NCBI RefSeq assembly: GCF_003945545.1
Contig: NZ_CP029617.1
Location: 4,289,001-4,353,000, forward strand
DNA: 64,000 nt
Direction of reading: 5' to 3'
Source: Streptomyces sp. WAC 01529
GTDB taxonomy: Bacteria; Actinomycetota; Actinomycetes; Streptomycetales; Streptomycetaceae
A program made the position numbers and the translations under genes. Position 1 is the stretch's first letter; every line of letters begins with the position of its first letter. Under the pieces are notes generated by a model, which had not been told where the DNA came from, ran no database searches, and saw nothing but the letters and a program-made list of their open reading frames with translations. Shown piece after piece: positions 36,325-44,963 of this stretch.

Positions 36325-36998
36325 AGAAGACGATCCGGGTGCTGATCGCCGACGACCAGATCATGGTCAGACAGGGCTTCACGGTCCTGCTGAACGCGGA
36401 ACCGGACATCGAGGTGGTCGGCCAGGCCGTCGACGGGCGGGACGCGGTGGCCAAGGTGGCCGAGCTGACGCCCGACGTGGTCCTGATGGACATCCGCATG
36501 CCCGAGCTGAGCGGCATCGAGGCGTCCCGCCGCATCACGTCCGAGCTGCCCGAGGTGCGGGTCCTCGTCCTGACGACGTTCGACCTCGACGAGTACGTGT
36601 ACGAGGCGCTGCGCGCGGGCGCCTCCGGCTTCCTGCTGAAGGACGCCTCCGCGGACCAGCTCGCCGAGGCCGTCCGCGTGGTCGCCGCGGGGGACGCGCT
36701 GCTGGCCCCCGGGATCACCCGGCGCCTGATCGCCGAGTTCTCCCGCATGGACGGCGGCCCGCGCGGCCCCCTCAAGTCCCGCGTCGGCGAGCTGACCGGG
36801 CGCGAGACGGAGGTACTCGCCCTGATCGCGCGGGGCCTGTCGAACGCGGAGATAGCCGAGGACCTGGTCGTCGCCGAGCAGACCGTGAAGACCCACGTGG
36901 GCCGCATCCTGCTCAAACTGGACCTGCGTGACCGCACCCAGGCCGCCGTGTTCGCGTACGAGTCGGGAGTGGTGCGGCCCTCCGGACCCGCCGGGTAG
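36321..36998 (+). CDS. NarL/FixJ-family response regulator, system 1
   Basis: 225 residues, GTG start. Receiver domain with the acidic pair in VLIADDQIMVRQGF, phospho-acceptor Asp in DVVLMDIRMPELSG, Thr in VLVLTTFDLDEYV and Lys in GFLLKDAS; LuxR-type DNA-binding domain at 155-215 (LTGRETEVLALIARGLSNAE). Partner of the kinase just upstream. Very similar to the regulator of the second system (38416-39084). Confidence 0.95.
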   Translation: MKKTIRVLIADDQIMVRQGFTVLLNAEPDIEVVGQAVDGRDAVAKVAELTPDVVLMDIRMPELSGIEASRRITSELPEVRVLVLTTFDLDEYVYEALRAGASGFLLKDASADQLAEAVRVVAAGDALLAPGITRRLIAEFSRMDGGPRGPLKSRVGELTGRETEVLALIARGLSNAEIAEDLVVAEQTVKTHVGRILLKLDLRDRTQAAVFAYESGVVRPSGPAG

Positions 36999-37072
36999 TA
37001 CCTGCGACGGACCCGCGAGGACCCGTCCTGGTGCGGACGCCCCACGCCCGCCGCCCCCGTACCGTCGTAGCC

Positions 37073-38419
37073 GTGACCGAGACGAGCGAGCAGTTCAAGG
37101 CCAGTGGCCTGCGGAGCCCCGAGTACCACCTCGTGAAGGATGTCCTCGGCGGCATGCGCGAGGAACTGATCCACGGCGCCTTCGCCTACCGCCCGCTGGC
37201 GCCGAGGACCGCGGACGGCTGGTTCAGCAGGCACCTCCCGCGGCGGATACGCGGGTACGCGGACTGGAACAGGCACGCCCTCGTGGTGGCGGCGGCCCTG
37301 TTCACCGTGATCCTCGCCTACCAGGTGGGCCTCGGCGGCGACGAGGGCGTCTACCTCGTGATGGGGGGCGTCTCGGCGTTCGCCGTCCTGATGACCCTGG
37401 TCAGGCCGGTGGGTGCCTGGTGGATCTCGCTGGGCTCCGCCCCCTTCACGGGCGCGTTCGGCAACAGCTGGGACGGGCTGCCGTGGACGCCGCCCGCGTT
37501 CTTCGCGCACATCGTGGTGATGGTCGTGGTGGCGTTGCGGACCCGCCCGCGCGCCGCCGTGTGGATGTGGCTCGGCACGGCGGTGTACTCGCTGGGCGCC
37601 GAGGTCCTGATGCGGACCTCCAGCCCGAACACCCCGCAGATGCTGTTCGCCTCGGCGCTCGCGCTGCTCGTCACCACGGTGGTGCACGTGCGCCGCGAGG
37701 CGCAGCGCGAGGTCACCGTGCAGCGCACCGTCACCGCCATCGAGCGCGACAAGCGCACGCTCCTGGAGGAGCGCACCACGATCGCCCGCGAGCTGCACGA
37801 CGTGGTCGCCCACCACATGTCGGTGGTCGCCATCCAGGCCGAGGCCGCGCCCTACCGCGTACAGAACCCGCCGCCCGAGCTGGAGCAGGCGTTCGTGACG
37901 ATCCGCGAGAACGCGGTGGCCGCGCTGACCGAGCTGCGCCGCGTCCTCGGCGTCGTACGGGCGGAGGACTACGAGGCGCCGGACGCCCCGCAGCCGACCC
38001 TCGCCGACCTCGACCGCCTCCTGGACAACGTCCGGGACGCGGGCCTGACCGTCGACAAGGTGATCACGGGGGCGGTGCGCGAACTGCCGCAGGGCGTCGA
38101 GCTGTCGGCGTACCGCATCGTGCAGGAGGCGCTCAGCAACAGCCTGCGCCACGCGCCGGGCGCCCCGGCCCGCGTGGAGGTCGGCTACGTACTCGGCGGC
38201 CTCGGCCTGCGCGTCGTGAACGGCCCGGCGACCGGCCTGGTCAAGCCCTCCCCGGGCGCGGGCCACGGCATCACCGGCATGCGCGAGCGCGTCACGATGC
38301 TCAACGGCGAGATGACGGCGGAGCCGACACCCGAGGGCGGCTACGAGGTCACGGTCTTCCTCCCGGTGCCGCTCGCCGACCGGGCCGCTCCCGGCTCGAC
38401 GGGGGAGGACCGGGCATGA
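37073..38419 (+). CDS. Sensor histidine kinase, NarL-type (HisKA_3), system 2
   Basis: 448 residues from GTG 37073. A 65-residue cytoplasmic lead, about four or five helices between 70 and 220 (AALFTVILAYQVGLGG, VYLVMGGVSAFAVLMTLV), then ERTTIARELHDVVAHHMSVV with the phospho-His, YRIVQEALSNSLRHAPG and GAGHGITGMRERVTMLNG. Same architecture as the kinase of system 1, with a similar DVVAHHMSV box, so the pair arose by duplication. Stop overlaps the next gene (ATGA). Confidence 0.92.
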   Translation: MTETSEQFKASGLRSPEYHLVKDVLGGMREELIHGAFAYRPLAPRTADGWFSRHLPRRIRGYADWNRHALVVAAALFTVILAYQVGLGGDEGVYLVMGGVSAFAVLMTLVRPVGAWWISLGSAPFTGAFGNSWDGLPWTPPAFFAHIVVMVVVALRTRPRAAVWMWLGTAVYSLGAEVLMRTSSPNTPQMLFASALALLVTTVVHVRREAQREVTVQRTVTAIERDKRTLLEERTTIARELHDVVAHHMSVVAIQAEAAPYRVQNPPPELEQAFVTIRENAVAALTELRRVLGVVRAEDYEAPDAPQPTLADLDRLLDNVRDAGLTVDKVITGAVRELPQGVELSAYRIVQEALSNSLRHAPGAPARVEVGYVLGGLGLRVVNGPATGLVKPSPGAGHGITGMRERVTMLNGEMTAEPTPEGGYEVTVFLPVPLADRAAPGSTGEDRA

Positions 38420-39084
38420 CGATCCGCGTCCTGATCGCGGACGACCAGATGATGGTCCGCGAGGGGTTCTCCGTCCTCCTCAACGCCATGCCGGACATCG
38501 AGGTCGTCGGCGAGGCGGTGAACGGCCGCGAGGCGATCGAACGCGTCCGCGACCTCGCCCCCGACGTCGTCCTGATGGACATCCGCATGCCCGAGCTGAA
38601 CGGCATCGAGGCGACCCGCGAGATCATCGCGTCCGAGGGCACGTCCAAGGTGCTCGTCCTGACCACGTTCGACCTCGACGAGTACGTGTACCAGGCGCTG
38701 CGGGCGGGCGCCTCCGGCTTCCTCCTCAAGGACGCCTCGGCCCGCCAACTCGCGGAAGGCGTAAGGGTGGTGGCGTCCGGCGAGGCACTCCTGGCCCCCA
38801 CGGTGACGCGCCGCCTGATCACGGAGTTCTCCAAGCTGGCGGAGACCCCGCGCCTCTCGGCGGCGGCCCGGGCCCAGCAGTACGGCGAACTCACCGAGCG
38901 CGAGACGGAGGTCTTGGTCCTCATCGCGCAGGGCCTGTCGAACGCGGAGATCGCCTCGCGCCTGGTGGTGGCCGAGTCCACGATCAAGACGCACGTCAGC
39001 AGGGTCCTGGTAAAACTGGGCCTACGCGACCGTACGCAGGCTGCGGTATTCGCCTACGAGGCGAGATTGGTGACGCCGGGTTAG
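38416..39084 (+). CDS. NarL/FixJ-family response regulator, system 2
   Basis: 222 residues. VLIADDQMMVREGFSVLLNA, phospho-acceptor DVVLMDIRMPELNG, LVLTTFDLDEYVYQALRAGA, and a LuxR-type helix-turn-helix (LTERETEVLVLIAQGLSNAE). Nearly identical to system 1 in the receiver and recognition helices, so cross-talk at the level of kinase or target promoter is plausible. Followed by a family A repeat. Confidence 0.95.
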   Translation: MTIRVLIADDQMMVREGFSVLLNAMPDIEVVGEAVNGREAIERVRDLAPDVVLMDIRMPELNGIEATREIIASEGTSKVLVLTTFDLDEYVYQALRAGASGFLLKDASARQLAEGVRVVASGEALLAPTVTRRLITEFSKLAETPRLSAAARAQQYGELTERETEVLVLIAQGLSNAEIASRLVVAESTIKTHVSRVLVKLGLRDRTQAAVFAYEARLVTPG

Positions 39085-39124
39085 TGCCGGTAGGGCGCCC
39101 CGCTCTTTTGCGCCCCGAGGAATA

Positions 39125-39176
39125 GCGCCCCGAAGGGGCGCGGGGAACTGCGCGCCCAGCCCCCACAAACCCGCAG
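39125..39176 (+). repeat. Extragenic repeat family A copy
   Basis: GCGCCCC-GAA-GGGGCGC hairpin, GGGGAACTGCGCGCCCAGCC, nine bases, CCGCAG. It follows the second two-component system and ends 40 bp before the P450 start, where it may serve as terminator. Confidence 0.8.
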
Positions 39177-39216
39177 ACTATTCCGCAAACCCCGCAGCGC
39201 CCCATAGCGTCCCGCC

Positions 39217-40434
39217 ATGAACAAAGCACCCCACCCCTTCACCCCCGCGGCAGCGGACTTCGTGGCGAACCCCTACCCCGCCTACGCCCACCTCCGAGCC
39301 ACCGGCCGAGCCCACTACAACCCCCCGACGGACCAGTGGCTGATCCCGCACCACGCGGACGTCTCCGCCCTGCTGAGAGACCGCCGGGTGGGCCGCGCCT
39401 ACCGGCACCGCTTCACCCACGAGGAGTTCGGCCGCACACCCCCGCCCCCCGAGCAGGAGCCGTTCCACACCCTCAACGACAAAGGCATGCTCGACCTGGA
39501 ACCCCCCACACACACCCGCATCCGCCGCCTGGTCGCCAAGGCCTTCACCCCGCGCACGGTCGAGGGACTGCGGACGTACGTGAGCGAGCTGGCGGACGCC
39601 CTCGTACGCGACCTCGTGGCGGACGGCGGCGGCGACCTCGCCGCGAGGGTCGCCGAGCCCCTGCCCGTCGCGGTCATCGCCCAGATGCTCGGCATCCCGG
39701 AGAGCGACCGCCCGCTGCTGCGCCCCTGGTCGGCGGCGATCTGCGGAATGTACGAGCTGAACCCGACCGAGGAGACGGCGGCCCGCGCGGTGCGCGCGTC
39801 CGTCGAATTCACCTCGTATCTCAAGGACTTGATCGCGCACCGCCGCGAGAAGCCGGGCGACGACCTGATCTCGGGCCTGATCGCCGCGTACGAGGACGGA
39901 CAGTCGCTCAGCGAGCAGGAGATGATCTCGACCTGCGTACTGCTCCTGAACGCGGGGCACGAGGCGACCGTCAACGCCACGGTCAACGGCTGGTACGCAC
40001 TGTTCCGCAACCCCGCCCAACTCGCCGCCCTGCGCGCGGACCCGGCCCGGCTGATCCCCACGGCCGTCGAGGAGCTGATGCGCTACGACACCCCGCTCCA
40101 GCTCTTCGAACGCTGGGTCCTCGACGACATCGAGATCGACGGAGTGACGATCCCGCGCGGCGCCGAGCTGGCGCTCCTCTTCGGCTCCGCCAACCACGAC
40201 CCGGCGGTCTTCACGCGCCCCGCCGAACTGGACATCGCCCGCCGCGACAACCCCCACATCTCCTTCAGCGCGGGCATCCACTACTGCATCGGCGCGCCCC
40301 TGGCCCGTATCGAACTCGCCGCGTCCATGGGGGCGTTGCTGCGCCGGGCGCCGGGGATGCGGCTCGCGGCCGAGCCCCGGCGCAAGCCGAACTTCGTGAT
40401 CCGGGGCCTTGCGGAACTGCGCGTCGAGGTGTGA
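39217..40434 (+). CDS. Cytochrome P450
   Basis: 405 residues, soluble bacterial class. I-helix LLNAGHEATVNATVNG (acid/alcohol pair replaced by HEAT, so His-Glu rather than the usual Asp/Glu-Thr order is present), K-helix ExxR in VEELMRYD, and the heme-binding loop FSAGIHYCIGAPLARIE with the axial Cys. From memory it resembles the CYP107 family at the same locus in other streptomycetes. No ferredoxin, reductase or biosynthetic genes adjoin it, so the substrate is open. Convergent with the ABC permease gene, 30 bp apart. Confidence 0.93.
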   Translation: MNKAPHPFTPAAADFVANPYPAYAHLRATGRAHYNPPTDQWLIPHHADVSALLRDRRVGRAYRHRFTHEEFGRTPPPPEQEPFHTLNDKGMLDLEPPTHTRIRRLVAKAFTPRTVEGLRTYVSELADALVRDLVADGGGDLAARVAEPLPVAVIAQMLGIPESDRPLLRPWSAAICGMYELNPTEETAARAVRASVEFTSYLKDLIAHRREKPGDDLISGLIAAYEDGQSLSEQEMISTCVLLLNAGHEATVNATVNGWYALFRNPAQLAALRADPARLIPTAVEELMRYDTPLQLFERWVLDDIEIDGVTIPRGAELALLFGSANHDPAVFTRPAELDIARRDNPHISFSAGIHYCIGAPLARIELAASMGALLRRAPGMRLAAEPRRKPNFVIRGLAELRVEV

Positions 40435-40464
40435 GACGCGGGTCGCTCGCCGACGCCCCGCCCC

Positions 40465-42090
40465 TCAGCCGATCACATCCCTGCGCCGCAGCCCCGCGAG
40501 GCCCCCGGCCACCAGGACCACCGCCACCAGCGTGAGCGTGATCAGCGGCGGCCAGGACACCTCGGCGCCCGGCAGCTTCGGCAGGTGGCTGAAGGGGGAG
40601 AGGTTCATGACCGCTTGGGGGAGGTCGAGCGCCGGGCCGATCCAGCCGATCGCCAGGCAGACCCCGACCACGGCCCAGACCGCGACCGCCCCCCTCGGAT
40701 ACGCCCCGACGAGCAGCACCGCGAGCCCGCCGAGCACCCAGATCGCGGGGAGCCGCGCCAGGCACGCGCCCAGCAGCGCCCCCGCCTCCCCGCCGTGCCC
40801 GATGGCCATGCCGGCCCCGCAGACCGCCATCAGCAGCACCGTTCCCCCGAAGGCGATCACCAGGTGCCCGGCCGCCCACCGCAGCCGCCCCACCGCGCCC
40901 GCGAGGACGGGCTCGGCGCGCTGCGAGGTCTCCTCGCCGTGCAGCCGCAGCACGGAGGAGGCCACGTACAACCCGGCGACCATGCCGAACAGTCCGGTCA
41001 TCGTGGCGAGGAAGGCGTTCGTCAGGCCGGAGCCGCCGCCCATCCGCTCGATGATGTCGCGGGTGCTCTCGTTGTCGCCGACGATGTCGGCGGCGCCGGA
41101 GGCCATCTGCCCGAACACCATCCCGGCGAGCAGGAACCCGGCCGTCCAGCCGAACACCGCGCCCCGCTGGAGCCGCCAGGCCAGCGCGCCCGCCGTGCCG
41201 ATACGGCCCCGCGCGGGCCCGGGCCGCGTCGGCAGGAAGCTCATGCCGACATCGCGCCGCCCCGCCAGTCCGTACGCGACCACGCCCTGCGCCACGAGCG
41301 CGGCGGCGACGAGCGCGAGCACCCACCACCGCTCGCCCGCGAAGGCCCGCAGGTTCTCCTGCCAGCCGAGCGGGGAGAGCCAGGTCGCCGCGGAGGAGCC
41401 TTCCGCGCTCCCCGCGTCCCCCGCGGCCCGCAGCACGAACGCCGCTCCGAGGACCGCCGCCGTCAGCCCCTTGGCGAGCCGCGCGCTCTCCGTGAGCTGC
41501 GCGGCGATCGCCGCCGTGGTGGCGAAGAGCATGCCGGTACCGGCGATCCCGAGGCCGAGCGCGAGCGCGCCGGACGCGCCCTGCCCCGCCATGCCCGCGG
41601 TGATCAGCAGCCCGGCCCCGGCGTTGGCCACGAACGCGGCGAGCAGCGCGGCGGTGAGCGGCGCCCGCCGCCCCACCATCGACGCCGAGAGCATTTCCTG
41701 ACGCCCCGACTCCTCTTCCTCGCGGGTGTGGCGTACGACGATGACGAGGCTCATGACGGCGGCGAGGACGCCCGCGTAGCCGCCGATGCGCCAGGCGGAC
41801 AGGGCGCCGATCGAGTCGCCGAAGACGGGGCCGTACATGGCCCGCATCGAGGAGTTGGAGTTCATCGACTCCATGGCGTCGGCGCGCTCGGCGGCCGTCC
41901 CGTACACGCTCTCCAGGGAGCCGGGCATGGTGAGCACAAGCCCGGCGACGAGGAGGATCCAGACGGGCATCATGACCCGGTCGCGGCGCAGGGCGAGCCG
42001 CAACAGGGCTGCGGTACCGGCGAGTTGGCGGGCGGTCGCGCTCTCGCTCGTTCCGAAGGCGGTGGTGGCGAGGGAGGCGTGGGCGGTCAT
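40465..42090 (-). CDS. ABC transporter permease (exporter type)
   Basis: 541 residues, ATG overlapping the ATPase stop (ATGA). About twelve hydrophobic segments in two related halves, typical of actinobacterial drug-exporter permeases of the TipC/ABC-2 kind: RRDRVMMPVWILLVAGLVLT, AVMSLVIVVRHTREEEESGR, GWTAGFLLAGMVFGQMASGA. The two halves carry matching TREEE.GR and HGEETSQRAEPVL cytoplasmic motifs. Works with the ATPase encoded upstream; cargo unknown. Confidence 0.88.
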   Translation of the reverse strand: MTAHASLATTAFGTSESATARQLAGTAALLRLALRRDRVMMPVWILLVAGLVLTMPGSLESVYGTAAERADAMESMNSNSSMRAMYGPVFGDSIGALSAWRIGGYAGVLAAVMSLVIVVRHTREEEESGRQEMLSASMVGRRAPLTAALLAAFVANAGAGLLITAGMAGQGASGALALGLGIAGTGMLFATTAAIAAQLTESARLAKGLTAAVLGAAFVLRAAGDAGSAEGSSAATWLSPLGWQENLRAFAGERWWVLALVAAALVAQGVVAYGLAGRRDVGMSFLPTRPGPARGRIGTAGALAWRLQRGAVFGWTAGFLLAGMVFGQMASGAADIVGDNESTRDIIERMGGGSGLTNAFLATMTGLFGMVAGLYVASSVLRLHGEETSQRAEPVLAGAVGRLRWAAGHLVIAFGGTVLLMAVCGAGMAIGHGGEAGALLGACLARLPAIWVLGGLAVLLVGAYPRGAVAVWAVVGVCLAIGWIGPALDLPQAVMNLSPFSHLPKLPGAEVSWPPLITLTLVAVVLVAGGLAGLRRRDVIG

Positions 42091-43004
42091 CGGGCCACCA
42101 CCGTTTCGTCGCCGTTCTCCGCCGCGTCCTGGTAGTGCCGCAGGAACAGTTCCTCCAGGGTGGGCGGGGTGCTGGTCAGGGACCGGATGCCCGCCTCGGT
42201 GAGCGACCTGAGGACGCCGTCGAGCTTGTCGGTGTCGACCTGGAGCCTGACCCGGCGGTCCTCCACGGCGAGATCGTGTACGCCGGGGAGGTGGGCCAAC
42301 CCGTTGGGCGGGCCCGCGAGTTCGGCGGTGACGCTGGTCCGCGTCAGATGGCGCAGCTCGGCGAGGGAACCGCTCTCGACGGTCACTCCCTTCCTGATGA
42401 TGCTGACGCGGTCGCAGAGTGTCTCGACCTCGCTGAGGAGGTGCGAGGAGAGCAGGACGGTCCGCCCGCGCTCGCGCTCCTCGGTGACGCAGCGCTGGAA
42501 GACCTCCTCCATGAGCGGGTCGAGCCCGGAGGTGGGCTCGTCGAGGATCAGCAGGTCGACGTCGGAGGCGAAGGCGGCGACGAGGGCGACCTTCTGGCGG
42601 TTGCCCTTGGAGTACGTACGCCCCTTCTTGGTCGGGTCCAGCTCGAACCGCTCGACGAGGTCGTCGCGCCGGGCCCGGTCGAGGCCGCCCCGCAGCTTCC
42701 CGTACAGGTCGATGACCTCGCCGCCGGAGAGGTTGCGCCACAGGGTGACGTCGCCGGGGACGTAGGCGACGCGGCGGTGCAGGGCGACGGCGTCGTGCCA
42801 GGGGTCCCTGCCGAGCAGTTGCGCGGCGCCGGAGTCGGCGCGGAGCAGGCCGAGGAGGACGCGGATGGTGGTGGACTTCCCGGAACCGTTCGGCCCGAGG
42901 AACCCGTGCACCTCGCCGGCCTCGACATCCAGATCGAGCCCGGCCAGGGCGTGCGTCCTGCCGAACGACTTGTGGAGTCCCGAGACGGTGATTGCCTTGG
43001 TCAT
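42087..43004 (-). CDS. ABC transporter ATP-binding protein
   Basis: 305 residues. Walker A GPNGSGKSTTI, signature region YSKGNRQKVALVAAF (a YSKGN variant of LSGGQ), Walker B LLILDEPTSGLDPLMEE and the switch His in LLSSHLLSEVE. The C-terminal 80 residues are the usual drug-exporter extension. Pairs with the permease encoded downstream. Transcribed divergently from a GbsR/MarR-type regulator with a palindromic site between them. Confidence 0.94.
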   Translation of the reverse strand: MTKAITVSGLHKSFGRTHALAGLDLDVEAGEVHGFLGPNGSGKSTTIRVLLGLLRADSGAAQLLGRDPWHDAVALHRRVAYVPGDVTLWRNLSGGEVIDLYGKLRGGLDRARRDDLVERFELDPTKKGRTYSKGNRQKVALVAAFASDVDLLILDEPTSGLDPLMEEVFQRCVTEERERGRTVLLSSHLLSEVETLCDRVSIIRKGVTVESGSLAELRHLTRTSVTAELAGPPNGLAHLPGVHDLAVEDRRVRLQVDTDKLDGVLRSLTEAGIRSLTSTPPTLEELFLRHYQDAAENGDETVVAR

Positions 43005-43024
43005 GATTCTGAAAGTACGCGAGT

Positions 43025-43040
43025 TTCACAAACTTGTGAA
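43025..43040. promoter_or_regulatory. Operator between ABC exporter and regulator
   Basis: TTCACAA-AC-TTGTGAA, a perfect 16-bp dyad 21 bp from the ATPase start and about 40-65 bp from the regulator start. It fits a MarR/GbsR dimer and sits where it could repress both genes. Confidence 0.7.
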
Positions 43041-43081
43041 GTTAACGAAGTGTATAAACTCGGCGGCGGGGACGGGCACGG

Positions 43082-43663
43082 ATGAACAGGGGAGATGATC
43101 GACGCATGAGGAGTGAAGGCGAGGGCGAGGGCGTGGGTGTGGATGGGGATGTGGGGGCGCGGGGCGCGGAGGCGGAGGCCTCTGGTGCCCGGGACGCGGA
43201 GGTCGTCTCCCGTTTCGTGGAGCAGTTCGCCGCGCAGCTCGTCGAGGCGGGCCTGCCGAGGATGCCCTCCCGGATCTTCGCCGCGCTGCTCGCCTCCGAC
43301 TCGGGGGCGCTGACCTCGGCGGAGCTGGGGGAGCGGCTGCGGGTCAGCCCCGCGGCGGTATCGGGTGCCGTGCGCTATCTGACCCAGCAGCACATGGTCT
43401 CCCGCGAGCGGGAGCCCGGGACGCGGCGCGATCTGTTCCGGGTGCACAACAACCAGTGGTACGAGGCGCTGGGCAACCGTGACGCGGTCCTCGACCGCTG
43501 GGAGCACGCGCTGCGGGAGGGCGTGGCGAGCCTCGGCGCGGAGACGCCGGCGGGGCGGCGGCTGGCGGAAACGCTGGCGTTCTTCGAGTTCATCCAGGTG
43601 GAGCTGGCGGGCATGATGTCCCGCTGGCGAGCCCACAGAAAAACCCTGTTCCCCCCAGACTGA
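43082..43663 (+). CDS. GbsR/MarR-family transcriptional regulator
   Basis: 193 residues from ATG 43082, or 185 from ATG 43106, which has GGGGAG 11 bases upstream. The first 35-40 residues are a Gly/Glu-rich lead. The core is a winged helix of the GbsR type (MPSRIFAALLASDSGALTSA, ELGERLRVSPAAVSGAVRYL, then MVSREREPGTRRDLFRV) with a C-terminal helical dimer region. Probably controls the divergent ABC exporter. Confidence 0.88.
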   Translation: MNRGDDRRMRSEGEGEGVGVDGDVGARGAEAEASGARDAEVVSRFVEQFAAQLVEAGLPRMPSRIFAALLASDSGALTSAELGERLRVSPAAVSGAVRYLTQQHMVSREREPGTRRDLFRVHNNQWYEALGNRDAVLDRWEHALREGVASLGAETPAGRRLAETLAFFEFIQVELAGMMSRWRAHRKTLFPPD

Positions 43664-43682
43664 CCCCGCGCCGGCTGCCTCC

Positions 43683-43707
43683 GCCCCGCGCCTCAACAGC
43701 GCGGGGC
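43683..43707. terminator. Terminator between convergent genes
   Basis: Perfect 9-bp GC stem (43683-43691 with 43699-43707), loop CTCAACA, between the GbsR stop (43663) and the kinase-like gene stop (43778). Confidence 0.75.
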
Positions 43708-43777
43708 AAACGGGTGGGTGGGTGGGGAAGGAATCGCCGCGCAGCGGCGCCTTGGTCATCCGCCCCCGCTGACCGCG

Positions 43778-44770
43778 TCACCTAGGCAGCGTCAACCCCC
43801 ACGCCCCCTGACGGACCGTCCAGGTCCTCGTGCGGACCGGCCCCGCCACCACCGCGTCCGCGCGATAGCGGAAGTCCGCCCCCGAGACCGTCACGGTCCG
43901 CGCCCGCACCCGCAGCGGCCTCGCCTCCGCGCCCACCGAGGACGGCCGGATCTCCACCTGGGCGAGCCCGTCGTTCCCCGCGCTCACGCGGACGCCCTCC
44001 ACCGGCTGGTCCAGGTCGATCAGCGTGACCCCGTCCGCCTCCACCCGCAGCCGCGAAGGCCCCGGCCCGGGCGCCGCCGCCACCCGCGAGGGCCGCGCCG
44101 CGGCGAGCGTACGTACGAAGGACTGGCACGTCCGCAACCACGCGTGCCCCTCCCCGGACCCGGAGCCGGAAGCAGAGCCGGAACGACCGGCACCCGCCCC
44201 AGAGGCCCCCGTCTCAGCCGCCTCAGAAGGCCCCTCCGTCCCCAGCCCCCGCCCCACCACACCCAGAACCCCCGCCCCCAACGAACCCGCGGCCCCTCCC
44301 ACCCCGCCAGAGGCCCCAATCCCCCCAGACCCCCCGAACCCCACAGAAGGAATCCGCAAGTCCCCCAGAACCACCCCATCACTGTCATCGACCAGCAGAT
44401 CCAGCCGCCGCTCGACCCCCTCGAGCACCGCCCGCGACGCCGCCACCGCCCCCGCGGGCACCCCGAGCGCCCGCGCCAGCGACTGCGCGGCCCCCACGGG
44501 GACGACGGAGAGCGCGGTCCCGCCGAGCCCCCGCTCCCGGTGCAACGCACCCACCGCCCGCAGCAGCGCCCGATCGTCGCCGATCACCACGAGCCGCCGC
44601 GCACCCCTCCTGGCCAGGGCTTTCGTGAAGTCCTCGGGGCCGTCCGGCAGGCACACCCGCACCGCCGCGCCCGCGCCGAGCACATCCCTCGCGATCCGTA
44701 CCGACTCGCCGTCCGTGAGCCGGGCCACCGGGTCGATGACGACAAGGAGCTGGTCGCGAGCCGACACCAT
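43778..44770 (-). CDS. Diacylglycerol/sphingosine-kinase-like protein with degenerate nucleotide motif
   Basis: 330 residues. The plan is that of lipid kinases of the DAGK catalytic family: a Rossmann-like N-terminal domain (LLVVIDPVARLTDGESV) and a C-terminal beta sandwich (VRVSAGNDGLAQVEIRPSSV, then VRARTVTVSGADFRYRAD). The nucleotide motif GGDGT is replaced by GDDRA in RLVVIGDDRALLRAVG, while VPVGAAQSLARALGVP stands for the usual PLGTGNDLAR. A Gly/Ala-rich insertion sits in the middle (about 165-215). Whether it still phosphorylates lipids is doubtful. Divergent from purA. Confidence 0.75.
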   Translation of the reverse strand: MVSARDQLLVVIDPVARLTDGESVRIARDVLGAGAAVRVCLPDGPEDFTKALARRGARRLVVIGDDRALLRAVGALHRERGLGGTALSVVPVGAAQSLARALGVPAGAVAASRAVLEGVERRLDLLVDDSDGVVLGDLRIPSVGFGGSGGIGASGGVGGAAGSLGAGVLGVVGRGLGTEGPSEAAETGASGAGAGRSGSASGSGSGEGHAWLRTCQSFVRTLAAARPSRVAAAPGPGPSRLRVEADGVTLIDLDQPVEGVRVSAGNDGLAQVEIRPSSVGAEARPLRVRARTVTVSGADFRYRADAVVAGPVRTRTWTVRQGAWGLTLPR

Positions 44771-44823
44771 GCGCCCTTTCTTTTAGCCGTTCTTTGAGAC
44801 CTCGGGTAGCATCTTTGTGCAAG

Positions 44824-44851
44824 AGCCCCTTGCGCTATTGCGCCAGGGGCT
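44824..44851 (+). promoter_or_regulatory. Hairpin in the purA leader
   Basis: AGCCCCT (44824-44830) pairs with AGGGGCT (44845-44851), and inner GCGC pairs with GCGC around TATT, giving 11 bp with one mismatch. It is about 110 bp before the purA GTG in a 193-bp leader. It could be a terminator/attenuator or the end of a small RNA. No known purine riboswitch fold was recognised. Confidence 0.4.
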
Positions 44852-44963
44852 TCGTCTATTCCGGGGCAGCATCCAAGGCACACCCAGGCCGTACACGCCA
44901 CACCCATACGGGGGCGACGGCCCCTGACCTTGGACATGCCCCGCCCGGAAGGGGTGTACGCCT

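Noticed and set aside
39217..43004. Natural-product gene cluster around the P450 and exporter
   Set aside because: No synthase, synthetase or tailoring partners are present; neighbours are regulators and housekeeping genes.
44771..44963. tRNA or known purine riboswitch upstream of purA
   Set aside because: The hairpin is there, but no cloverleaf or conserved riboswitch core could be found.
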